This document shows, in pieces, positions 11,536-19,373 of a DNA stretch of 44,898 bases (position 1 is its first letter; the number at the start of each line of letters is the position of its first letter). The stretch lies in NCBI GenBank assembly GCA_007135095.1, contig SLJO01000154.1, positions 1 to 44,898 on the forward strand, written 5' to 3'. Made by a program: the position numbers and the translations under genes. Origin of the DNA: Bacteroidales bacterium. GTDB lineage: Bacteria; Bacteroidota; Bacteroidia; Bacteroidales; PUMT01. The notes beneath the pieces were generated by a model that saw only the letters and a list, made by a program, of their open reading frames with translations, ran no database searches and was not told the origin of the DNA.

Positions 11536-11825
11536 AGTTAGCAGTTTAATTATGTAACAGTCTATATAGAGCGAAAATATATATAAAAAACCGGGTTAGG
11601 GTTATTTTTTCGATATTTCCCCTGCATTATCACAAACATTTCCCTGCCTTAATAGTTCAAAAAACTGTTGTATTTGTTATGCCACTGTTATTGCCGGTAC
11701 AGGTATAATTTTCATTTTTACCGCTTTCGGCTCCAGGTAGGTTACCGGTACCGGCGTTTTCATTATTCGAATCAAGGTATAAAACCCGGAAGGATATTGC
11801 TGCAGTGACCTGCTGTGGACTGAAA

Positions 11826-13322
11826 TTATAATATCAGGTCATCAAAATCTTCGGTAAGCTGAATATCCCGTTCAAAATCATACAGCGTCAGCCGCCGGAG
11901 ATTATAGTAATTCTGCCAGTAGCTCCGGAGCGCTGAAATATAACCCCTTCTGGCCACGTCCTGCTCCCTGATCGCGTCATTAAGATCCCGTACATCTATT
12001 CTGCCTATCAGGAATCTTTCGCGTGTCACGTCAAATCTTTTCTGTGCGATGGTATCGGCTTTAAGGGCTATATCAAGCTGGTCGTATTGCATGGTGAACT
12101 GCATCACCTCCAGGTAGACGCTTTGTTCGAAATCAATCCATGCCTGCTCGACCTGGGTTCGCACCACCTCCTGGCTGGACTGGGCCATCCTGTGCCTGCC
12201 CCGTCCCAGTCCCCAGTCAATCAACGGTATATTTAATCCTATTTGTAGCCGCTGTGCAACCTGTGGATCCCTGTATGCATATGCAAATGCCGGGTCGGAG
12301 GCCGAAAGGCCGTAGGAAGCAAAGAGATCGGCGTTAAAGCCCATTTCCGCCCTTGCCCTTGCCACATCCCGGTCTGCCTCGATAAGCTGCCTTTCATACT
12401 GCAATGCTTCTGGATTATTGCTTAGCGCCTCTTGCAGGGCCTTCCCAAGATCGGGCCTGAAAACAGGCACCTCAGAATCAATTTTCAATTCGATATCAAC
12501 GGTTTCATTATAGCCAAGAAATGAACGAAGCCGGAATTTTCCAATTTCAAGCTGGAGGGTCGCCTCGTTAAGGGCGGTTCCGGCATTCAGATAGCCCAGT
12601 TCCATCTGCAGCAACTGGTTTTCCGGTATTGTTCCAATGTTGTATCTTCCCTGTGCAATCCGGTAAAGGGTGTCGGTATTGGAATAATTAAGATTGGCTA
12701 TTTCCAGGTTTACCTGGGCGAGGGCCAGGTCGAAGAAAAGGTTAACTGCACGCAATGCCACATTTTCAATTGAGGTTACGTATGAACGTTGAGCTTCTTC
12801 AAATCTCAGCGGTTCTATTTTGCGCTGCCACCGGTAGGCATTGTAACCGGACAGGGACTGGTTGAAACCTATGGTTACAGGAATTGTCCTGTATGAATGT
12901 TCGTCATGGTCGAGGTTGTCTATTCTTTCAAGCTCTGAATACATAAAAATCTGTCCCCCGGTAAGTCCGATATTCTGATTCAGCGATAACCTGGCAAGGG
13001 AGTTGATAACATTCCTCTCAATAAATCTCTGGCTTCCGTCAGGATCAGTATATGGCTCTATATCCCGTCTGAAATTCGGGAGCGTTCCCCGAAGGTTAAG
13101 GCTGGGCAAAAACTCGGCCCTGTAGGAGCGGTGTTGCCAGTAGCTGGCCCTGAACCTGTGCTGTGCGAGAATGGCCTGTGGAGACTGGTTTTTGGCAATT
13201 TCAATAACCTCATCGAGTGAAAGCGTCATAACACGCTGCTGGTTCTGGCCTGTTGCAAAATGCATGCCTGGCAACAACAGCATCATCATTAAACCCAGTT
13301 TGGCCAAATTAAATTTTTGCAT
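11826..13322 (-). CDS. TolC family outer-membrane efflux protein
   Basis: About 498 residues from the ATG at 13322, which opens a textbook signal peptide (MQKFNLAKLG followed by a hydrophobic run and cleavage near FATG-Q). The frame also has an ATG at 13373, only 6 bp after the permease stop; it would add 17 residues ahead of the signal sequence, so I prefer 13322. The mature protein has the TolC pattern of two related halves with long Ala/Gln/Arg-rich helices: 'LSLDEVIEIAKNQSPQAILAQ' near the start, 'LALAQVNLEIANLNYSNTDTLYRIAQGRYNIG' mid-protein and 'KADTIAQKRFDVTRERFLIGRIDVRDLNDA' in the second half. It would form the outer-membrane channel for the adaptor and permease encoded just upstream. 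Confidence 0.88.
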   Translation of the reverse strand: MQKFNLAKLGLMMMLLLPGMHFATGQNQQRVMTLSLDEVIEIAKNQSPQAILAQHRFRASYWQHRSYRAEFLPSLNLRGTLPNFRRDIEPYTDPDGSQRFIERNVINSLARLSLNQNIGLTGGQIFMYSELERIDNLDHDEHSYRTIPVTIGFNQSLSGYNAYRWQRKIEPLRFEEAQRSYVTSIENVALRAVNLFFDLALAQVNLEIANLNYSNTDTLYRIAQGRYNIGTIPENQLLQMELGYLNAGTALNEATLQLEIGKFRLRSFLGYNETVDIELKIDSEVPVFRPDLGKALQEALSNNPEALQYERQLIEADRDVARARAEMGFNADLFASYGLSASDPAFAYAYRDPQVAQRLQIGLNIPLIDWGLGRGRHRMAQSSQEVVRTQVEQAWIDFEQSVYLEVMQFTMQYDQLDIALKADTIAQKRFDVTRERFLIGRIDVRDLNDAIREQDVARRGYISALRSYWQNYYNLRRLTLYDFERDIQLTEDFDDLIL

Positions 13323-13379
13323 CCGGAATGGTAAGTTTGCAGGTGAATATTCAAGTTTCCAAAAGAAAGTCATGGCAGA

Positions 13380-14744
13380 TTATTCATAGCGCAGTGATTC
13401 AATCGGGTCTTTTTCCGAGGCCCTTTTAGCTGGTGAATAACCAAAGATCACACCCACCGATGCCGAAACAAAAAATGCTATCAGCACAGATGAAAATGAC
13501 ACTATTGTTGATATATCGGCAAACCGGGTGATGAGGTTGGATAATATGATACCCAGTATCACGCCAATCAATCCGCCGGTAACACTGATAAGTACGGCTT
13601 CGGAAAGAAACTGCACTATAATATCGATCCGGGTGGCACCTATGGCCTGCCTTGTTCCTATCTCCTTTATCCTTTCCATTACCGATGCAAACATGATATT
13701 CATTATCCCAATTCCTCCAACGATCAGTGAAATGCTGGCTATCGCGCCAAGTACGATATTGAATATTTCTCTTGTACGCTGCTGCTGTTTGAGAAGAAGC
13801 TCGGGAACGGTCACCTCAAAGTCCTTTACATCAGAGTGCCGCCTTAATAACATGCGTCCTATTAACTCGGCAGTTGGTGCGAGCTGTTCGGTCTCGGATA
13901 CCTGAACGACTATCTTATCCAGCTGATGGTAGTTGGATGATGTGTTCTGGCCAGGATTTGTGCTGATCATGCTTCTCATCATAAATCCCCTTCCTCCCCT
14001 GACGCTTAATCCTGATCCTGCTGATTCACTTCTGAGGATGCCACGGTTCTGGTACCTCATCAGCATGGTTTTTACCGGTATGTAAATATTGTCATTATAG
14101 ACATTTATTCCTACATTCTCAAAGGCAGACACTGACACGGTGCTCCTTTCTATTACTCCTATGATCTGCAGCCAGACGTGTCCGAATTTTATATATTTGC
14201 CAACAGGATTAACATCAGGGAAAAACCTCGATTTGATATTTGCGCCTATGATACATACGGCAAGACCTTGGTTTTCCTGGTGTTCATTGAATATTGTTCC
14301 CGATTCAAGAGGAAGGTTAAACAGGGTGAAATAGTCGGCTGCAACGCCGATAAGCTTGGCCGCCTCCCTTTTTCCTCCGTAAACCGCATGTGAATTCAGG
14401 GCAATTTCGGGACTTATGCTTACTACCGAGGGAATTGTAGCCTGGATGGCTTCCGCATCAAGCAGGGTGAGTCCCCTGCTGAATTTTCCCCGTTGTTGTA
14501 TTCCGTTGCCGTTTTCCTCATCTGAATTTCCCGATTCCTCAACAATCGGCGAGATCAGGATGTTATTCACCCCAACCATTTTTATCTGCTCGAGAATTTC
14601 CTGTTGTGCGCCATTACCGATAGCAAGCATGCTGATCACTGATGCAACGCCAAAAATAATTCCAAGTGCAGTCAGTACGGATTTAAGCTTATTTGCCAGG
14701 ATTGATTCCATGGCAATAATTATATCATGATAATACTTCCTCAT
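13380..14744 (-). CDS. MacB-type ABC permease (FtsX fold), no ATPase domain
   Basis: About 454 residues from ATG 14744, which follows the adaptor stop by 4 bases; the frame extends to 14795 but only by overlapping the adaptor gene. First membrane helix at about 20-42 ('ALGIIFGVASVISMLAIGNGA'), a long periplasmic domain (about 45-325), then three helices and the C-terminal 'FGYSPAKRASEKDPIESLRYE', which is the MacB permease ending. The ABC domain normally fused at the N-terminus of MacB is absent, so a separate ATPase must energise it; none is adjacent. The periplasmic part carries a low-complexity insert rich in Gly, Asn, Ser and Glu (near 75-95). Likely role: mechanotransmission in a tripartite exporter. 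Confidence 0.88.
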   Translation of the reverse strand: MRKYYHDIIIAMESILANKLKSVLTALGIIFGVASVISMLAIGNGAQQEILEQIKMVGVNNILISPIVEESGNSDEENGNGIQQRGKFSRGLTLLDAEAIQATIPSVVSISPEIALNSHAVYGGKREAAKLIGVAADYFTLFNLPLESGTIFNEHQENQGLAVCIIGANIKSRFFPDVNPVGKYIKFGHVWLQIIGVIERSTVSVSAFENVGINVYNDNIYIPVKTMLMRYQNRGILRSESAGSGLSVRGGRGFMMRSMISTNPGQNTSSNYHQLDKIVVQVSETEQLAPTAELIGRMLLRRHSDVKDFEVTVPELLLKQQQRTREIFNIVLGAIASISLIVGGIGIMNIMFASVMERIKEIGTRQAIGATRIDIIVQFLSEAVLISVTGGLIGVILGIILSNLITRFADISTIVSFSSVLIAFFVSASVGVIFGYSPAKRASEKDPIESLRYE

Positions 14745-14748
14745 TTTT

Positions 14749-16155
14749 TCAATTTTGCCTGTTTGCCGGTCTTGCCATCTGCTCGCCTGATGCACCGCTT
14801 CGCATTTGCCTGATCCTTTCCTCCCGTTCCCTCAGAAGATTTTCCTCGGCGGCCCTTCTGGTAGTCTCCTCGGCCCTCTCGGTTTCCCTTTTTTCCTGGA
14901 TTACGGCAATAAGTTCCTCTCCCGCCAGCCTGTACCTGTCAGGATTTTCAGGAATAGTCAGGTAAACGCGATCGTTTTCCTCGAGGCCCTGCTCTACCAC
15001 AACATGATTGTCGTTTGCCCCTCCCAGAACAACAATTTGCCTTGTTCCGCCCCTTTTATAAACATAGGGGATACTGTCATTAATGTTTATAGCCTCAAGG
15101 GGGACATAAAGAACGTCATTAAATGTTTTGGTGACGATAATGTTGCTGGTTGTCATTGCCGGGCGCAATATCGGGTCGTACTCCTTGACCTTTATCAGGA
15201 CCTCGAAAACCTTTGCATCGGTATTGGGCATCTGCTCCCCTACATTGGCTACACGGGTTATTACACCGGAATACTGCCTTTCGGGAAATGCATCAACTCC
15301 TATGCGAACCTCCTGGTCGGCCTGTATCTTGCTCACATCTATCTCGTTAACGTAAGTTCTCGACAGCATGGAGGAAAGATCCGGCAGAGTTGCTACTGTC
15401 AGATCCCACGGACTGATGTTTGAGCCAACGGTTCTCCGCTGTCCGTTCCACTCCCTGTGATATATCACCATTCCTGATTTCGGAGCCCGTATGGTAAATT
15501 TATCAAGCACATCAAGCATTTCCTGGTACCTGCGCCTCTGCTGGGAAAGGTTTATTGAAGCTTCATTCATATCTTCATGCGCCTGCTTTATCCTTAACTG
15601 ATAATTTTGTTTTGCCTGTTCCAGGGCTCTTTCAGCCCTGTCCAGGCTGATCTCGGCCTGCCGGATGGTCGCGGGGGGCTCGAACCTGGATTGTTCAAGG
15701 GTGAGGTTTCTTTCTTCCAGATTGTACTCGAGGTTTATCAGTTCATCCCGAAGGTTGCTAAGGGTTATGGTCGTGTCGAGCTGGGTCCTGGTATATTGCG
15801 CTTCAGCCCTGTCAAGTGCATCCTCCATATCCTTGAGGGCGTTGTCCGATTCGGAACGGTCAAGCAGTGCGACATAATCGCCGGAATCAACAACCGTTCC
15901 CTCCGGTATAAGATCCTGAATCCTGATATTTCCAATACGCAGGTTCCTGCTCCTCAACTCCTGTGGACCCGTAATCTGCTCGGAGCGTTCGGCCTGAAGT
16001 TCCCCGGTAACTGTTACCAGCACTTCGAAGTTCCCTCTTGCTACGGGAACCTCAAGCATGGCTATATTTTCCTTTTCTCCCGCCAGAGCGTATATTATTA
16101 TACCCAGCACCATGGCACCAATTACTCCGCTGGTAATTATTACACTTCGTTTCAT
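14749..16155 (-). CDS. MacA-like periplasmic adaptor (membrane fusion) protein
   Basis: 468 residues. One N-terminal membrane anchor (about 5-25), a barrel-sandwich entry 'VARGNFEVLVTVTGELQAERSEQI', a long coiled-coil hairpin rich in Ala, Glu, Gln, Arg (about 115-215), the lipoyl return 'FTIRAPKSGMVIYHREWNGQRRTVG', a beta-barrel and membrane-proximal domain, then a highly charged C-terminal tail (about 415-468) with many Arg/Glu. It would bridge the inner-membrane permease and the TolC channel. The stop TGA is followed 4 bp later by the permease start, so adaptor, permease and TolC form an operon in that order. The charged tail is longer than in typical MacA. Confidence 0.9.
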   Translation of the reverse strand: MKRSVIITSGVIGAMVLGIIIYALAGEKENIAMLEVPVARGNFEVLVTVTGELQAERSEQITGPQELRSRNLRIGNIRIQDLIPEGTVVDSGDYVALLDRSESDNALKDMEDALDRAEAQYTRTQLDTTITLSNLRDELINLEYNLEERNLTLEQSRFEPPATIRQAEISLDRAERALEQAKQNYQLRIKQAHEDMNEASINLSQQRRRYQEMLDVLDKFTIRAPKSGMVIYHREWNGQRRTVGSNISPWDLTVATLPDLSSMLSRTYVNEIDVSKIQADQEVRIGVDAFPERQYSGVITRVANVGEQMPNTDAKVFEVLIKVKEYDPILRPAMTTSNIIVTKTFNDVLYVPLEAININDSIPYVYKRGGTRQIVVLGGANDNHVVVEQGLEENDRVYLTIPENPDRYRLAGEELIAVIQEKRETERAEETTRRAAEENLLREREERIRQMRSGASGEQMARPANRQN

Positions 16156-16366
16156 TTATGTCTTAAGTTATTGTTATATTACCATCCCGTTAATTATTAT
16201 AACGCCCAATTTGTGAAATAGAATATCTAATGAACATCAAAGGAAGCAAAAAAAATAGCTGTATTTTGTCAGCTTAACTTTTTTTAACCATCTTCCCGCT
16301 GTTGTGTTCCTTTAAATAGAGTACAAGAAGCTGATTTTAAATTTGATTGAAAATTCGGATAAAGGT

Positions 16367-16382
16367 TTAACCGGCCGGTTAA
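16367..16382. repeat. 16-bp perfect palindrome downstream of glmM
   Basis: TTAACCGGCCGGTTAA is its own reverse complement. It lies 30 bp past the glmM stop. The inner ten bases ACCGGCCGGT recur upstream of glmM at 17885. It could be a protein-binding site or weak terminator; no T-run follows. Confidence 0.5.
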
Positions 16383-16411
16383 TTTTTATGGCAGTGGTTA
16401 TTATCAGCAAG

Positions 16412-17803
16412 TTATCCCGGCAGGCTGGATTGTATCTGCTCAATTATCATTCCCGCGAGACTTTCCGCTTTTTTACGGTCATGCCCTTCCGAGTAAATTC
16501 TTATTACCGGTTCAGTATTGGATTTTCGCAAATGCACCCATCCATCAGGAAAATCTATCCTGATACCGTCAATATCATTTACCGGATAATCGGAATACCT
16601 GTCCTTTACTGCTGCAAGAATTTTATCTGTGTCTGTATCTGGAGAAAGTTGTAATTTGTTTTTGGACAGGTAATAATCCGGGTATTTTGCCCTTAGCTCG
16701 CTGCATTTAACTTCATTCCCGGCAAGATGAGACAGGAACAGGGCAATGCCGACAAGGGCGTCACGGCCATAATGGAGATCCGGGTATATGATCCCGCCGT
16801 TGCCCTCCCCGCCAATAACTGCTCCGGCGATTTTCATTTCATTTATAACATTTACCTCCCCCACGGCGGAGGAATAATGGATAGCCCCGTAACTTTCTGT
16901 AATTTCTTTCAGCGCTTTGGTGGAAGACAGGTTGGAAACCGTATTGCCGGGTTTTCTTTTAAGTACATAATCGGCAACTGCCACCAGTGTATATTCTTCT
17001 CCAAACATGCTGCCATCCTCGTTAACAATGGCCAGCCTGTCGACGTCCGGATCAACGGCAAAACCCAGATCTGCCTTGTTTTCAATAACACTTTTGGAAA
17101 GCTCGCCAAGATTCTCCGGCAGGGGCTCAGGATTGTGGGCAAACCTGCCATCAGGGATGCAGTTAACCTCCACTACCTGGCTTACGCCAAGAACCTTTAA
17201 CAGCTGGGGTAATATTATTCCCCCGACCGAATTCACACAATCGATAACTATTCTGAAATTTCTTCTTCTGATAGCCTCCGCATTAACAAGGGGCAGCTGC
17301 AAAACCGATTCTATATGCTTATGGTCAAACCCGGTGCCTGGTTTATATCTTCCAAGTTTGTGCACTTCAGCATATACGAAGTTTTCACTCGCTGCAATCT
17401 CAAGTAGTTCCTCTCCTGCTGCAGCTGAAAGGAACTCACCCTTATTGTTTAAAAGCTTGAGTGCATTCCATTCTGCCGGGTTATGACTGGCTGTCAGGAT
17501 GATACCCCCATCGGCTTTTTCAGATATTACTGCCATTTCTACAGTGGGTGTGGAGGCCAGCCCGGCATCAGTCACATCCACCCCCATGCCTGTCAGGGTA
17601 CCGCAAACAATTTGATTCACCATATGCCCCGAAACTCTTGCATCACGGCCGATGATGACATTATAGCTCTTTTTTTTCTTCTGTTTTTTAAGCCACATGG
17701 CATATGCAGAGGTAAATTTTACAATATCAAGGGGCGTTAAACCCTCTCCCGGGCGACCACCGGTGGTTCCACGGATTCCTGAAATGGACCTGATCAGAGT
17801 CAT
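16412..17803 (-). CDS. glmM: Phosphoglucosamine mutase GlmM-type phosphohexomutase
   Basis: 463 residues of the alpha-D-phosphohexomutase family. The phosphoserine motif TASHNP has its catalytic Ser at 106; the Mg2+ loop DPDVDR and sugar-specificity loop 'GGEGNGGIIYP' follow in order, and the C-terminal phosphate-binding 'SNTEPVIRIYSEG' is complete. Family role: glucosamine-6-phosphate to glucosamine-1-phosphate for UDP-GlcNAc, feeding peptidoglycan and lipid A. The EGNGG loop favours GlmM/archaeal-type mutases over PGM, but phosphomannomutase activity cannot be ruled out. It is divergent from the pseudouridine synthase gene with 224 bp between starts, and is flanked on both sides by CCGGCCGG palindromes. 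Confidence 0.87.
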   Translation of the reverse strand: MTLIRSISGIRGTTGGRPGEGLTPLDIVKFTSAYAMWLKKQKKKKSYNVIIGRDARVSGHMVNQIVCGTLTGMGVDVTDAGLASTPTVEMAVISEKADGGIILTASHNPAEWNALKLLNNKGEFLSAAAGEELLEIAASENFVYAEVHKLGRYKPGTGFDHKHIESVLQLPLVNAEAIRRRNFRIVIDCVNSVGGIILPQLLKVLGVSQVVEVNCIPDGRFAHNPEPLPENLGELSKSVIENKADLGFAVDPDVDRLAIVNEDGSMFGEEYTLVAVADYVLKRKPGNTVSNLSSTKALKEITESYGAIHYSSAVGEVNVINEMKIAGAVIGGEGNGGIIYPDLHYGRDALVGIALFLSHLAGNEVKCSELRAKYPDYYLSKNKLQLSPDTDTDKILAAVKDRYSDYPVNDIDGIRIDFPDGWVHLRKSNTEPVIRIYSEGHDRKKAESLAGMIIEQIQSSLPG

Positions 17804-17884
17804 GATAAAACGGTTTAGTAATTATATAAAATGAATGACGAAGTTATAATAATTGCACCAATAATCAGTCCGTAATCATTAAAA

Positions 17885-17894
17885 ACCGGCCGGT
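17885..17894. repeat. ACCGGCCGGT palindrome in the glmM / rRNA-modification divergent gap
   Basis: A 10-bp perfect palindrome 82 bp upstream of glmM, identical to the core of the 16-bp palindrome at 16367-16382 on the other side of glmM. Confidence 0.4.
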
Positions 17895-17963
17895 ATAAAC
17901 ATTAAGAATGTGATTGTTGTCAATAGTCAATTAACTGATTCCGGTTTATGGTATTAAAAATGT

Positions 17964-17971
17964 TAACTTTG
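17964..17971 (+). promoter_or_regulatory. Bacteroidota -7 box for the pseudouridine synthase gene
   Basis: TAACTTTG followed by C fits the TAnnTTTG consensus, 56 bases before the ATG at 18028. The -33 region is not clear. Confidence 0.55.
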
Positions 17972-18027
17972 CAGTTTTATATTTGAACCGTTATCCCGCT
18001 GCCATTTTATAAATAAATCAAAGTATA

Positions 18028-19326
18028 ATGCAGGAAAATAATAACAACACCGGTGGAAAGAGAATACCCTTATCACAAAGGAAATCTTCCCGGAAACAGA
18101 CACCAGGAAAAAGAGCACCTGGCAGGGGAGAAGTTTCCGGGAGGCAAGGCCAAGCCGATAAGGATGATCAGCGTCCTTCCCGGTCCTTTGGCAGGAAAGA
18201 TGCAGCCGGTGGAGACCGTTCCCGGGGAAAAGACTCAGCCTACGGCAGCGGCTCCAAAGGCAGGGGTGCCGCCGGTGCAGTGCGGCCTGCAGGGAAAGAT
18301 GATCCGCGTCCTTCCCGGTCCTTTGGCAGGAAGGATGCAGCCGGTGGAGACCGTTCCCGGGGAAAAGATACACCCTACAGCAGTGGTTCCAGGGGCAGGG
18401 ATACCGCCCGTGCAAGGCGGCCTGCAGGGAAAAGTGTGGCTCCCGGGAGGAGCGCTGGAGGGAAACACCCTGAAAAGGAGCATCCTTTTGAAAAGTTCAA
18501 ACAGGAAAGGCCGGTTTCTGCCAGCCGGATACCTGCAGCTGAGAGGAGCGTAAAATTCCACAAAGATAAAGCCGCAGCCGGCAGGCCTGAAAAAAAATAC
18601 GGTGGACCCAAGGAAATAAGGCTTAACCGCTATCTGGCAAATTCAGGTGTCTGCTCACGCAGGGAGGCTGATAATTACATAGCTGCCGGTCATGTGACGG
18701 TAAATGACAAAGTAGTAAAAGAACTCGGATCCAAAGTCACATATTCTGACGACGTAAGGTTTAAAGGGAAAAAACTTAATCCCGAAAAAAAGATATACCT
18801 CCTGCTGAACAAACCAAAGGATTATATCACAACTGTTGATGATCCGTATGCCAAGAGAACGGTAATGGAACTTGTAAGGAATTCCTGCAGGGAAAGGATT
18901 TACCCCGTTGGCAGGCTTGACCGGCATACAACCGGACTGCTCTTGTTCACCAATGATGGCGAACTGACTAAGATGCTGACCCATCCGTCGCATAAGGTTG
19001 TAAAGATATATCAGGTGGGGCTGGATCGTCCGGTGGAACGGGCAGACATGGAAAAAATAGCCAATGGTTTTGAGCTGGAAGACGGACACGTTAAAGTGGA
19101 TGAAATAAGCTATATAGACCAGTCTGACAAATCACAGGTGGGAATTCAGCTGCACTCGGGCAGGAACAGGATCGTACGGCGTATTTTTCAGCATGTAGGC
19201 TATAAGGTGATCAGGCTTGACAGGGTTTTCTTTGCAGGCCTTACCAAAAAAAATGTACCCCGGGGGAAATGGCGGTTTCTGAACGAAAAGGAGGTAAACA
19301 TGCTGAAGATGAACATTTTTAAGTGA
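18028..19326 (+). CDS. RluB/RsuA-family pseudouridine synthase with basic repeat-containing N-terminal tail
   Basis: 432 residues. The C-terminal half is a complete RsuA/RluB/E/F enzyme: an S4 RNA-binding domain (about 193-240, 'IRLNRYLANSGVCSRREADNYIAAGHV'), then the catalytic block 'YPVGRLDRHTTGLLLFTNDG' with the catalytic Asp in GRLD, and the 'HSGRNRIVRRIFQHVGY' motif. The family makes pseudouridine in rRNA (RluB acts on 23S helix 89). The first ~190 residues are a disordered tail rich in Arg, Lys, Gly and Ser, including two 45-residue tandem copies (residues 45-134). Long basic tails are common in this enzyme in Bacteroidota; the near-perfect duplication looks recent. ATG 18028 follows a good -7 box. 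Confidence 0.88.
   Translation: MQENNNNTGGKRIPLSQRKSSRKQTPGKRAPGRGEVSGRQGQADKDDQRPSRSFGRKDAAGGDRSRGKDSAYGSGSKGRGAAGAVRPAGKDDPRPSRSFGRKDAAGGDRSRGKDTPYSSGSRGRDTARARRPAGKSVAPGRSAGGKHPEKEHPFEKFKQERPVSASRIPAAERSVKFHKDKAAAGRPEKKYGGPKEIRLNRYLANSGVCSRREADNYIAAGHVTVNDKVVKELGSKVTYSDDVRFKGKKLNPEKKIYLLLNKPKDYITTVDDPYAKRTVMELVRNSCRERIYPVGRLDRHTTGLLLFTNDGELTKMLTHPSHKVVKIYQVGLDRPVERADMEKIANGFELEDGHVKVDEISYIDQSDKSQVGIQLHSGRNRIVRRIFQHVGYKVIRLDRVFFAGLTKKNVPRGKWRFLNEKEVNMLKMNIFK
18160..18429 (+). repeat. Two tandem 135-bp units in the pseudouridine synthase tail
   Basis: Unit 1 spans 18160-18294 and unit 2 spans 18295-18429; each encodes 45 residues starting KDDxRPSRSFGRKDAAGGD and ending with RPAG. The first ~75 bases of each unit are almost identical; the rest has drifted. 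Exact multiple of three, so the frame is preserved. Confidence 0.85.
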
Positions 19327-19373
19327 ATCACTAAGTATCTCTTCAGGGTTTAACAAAACAGTTTTCACAAATT

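Noticed and set aside
14806-16221. Two ~200-residue open frames on the plus strand opposite the adaptor gene
   Set aside because: Antisense shadows of a clear membrane fusion protein; the translations have no family signal and odd composition.
18053-18553. 166-residue alternate-frame ORF over the pseudouridine synthase tail
   Set aside because: It stays open because the 135-bp duplication is a multiple of three and GC-rich; no domain, and the main frame leads into S4 and catalytic domains.
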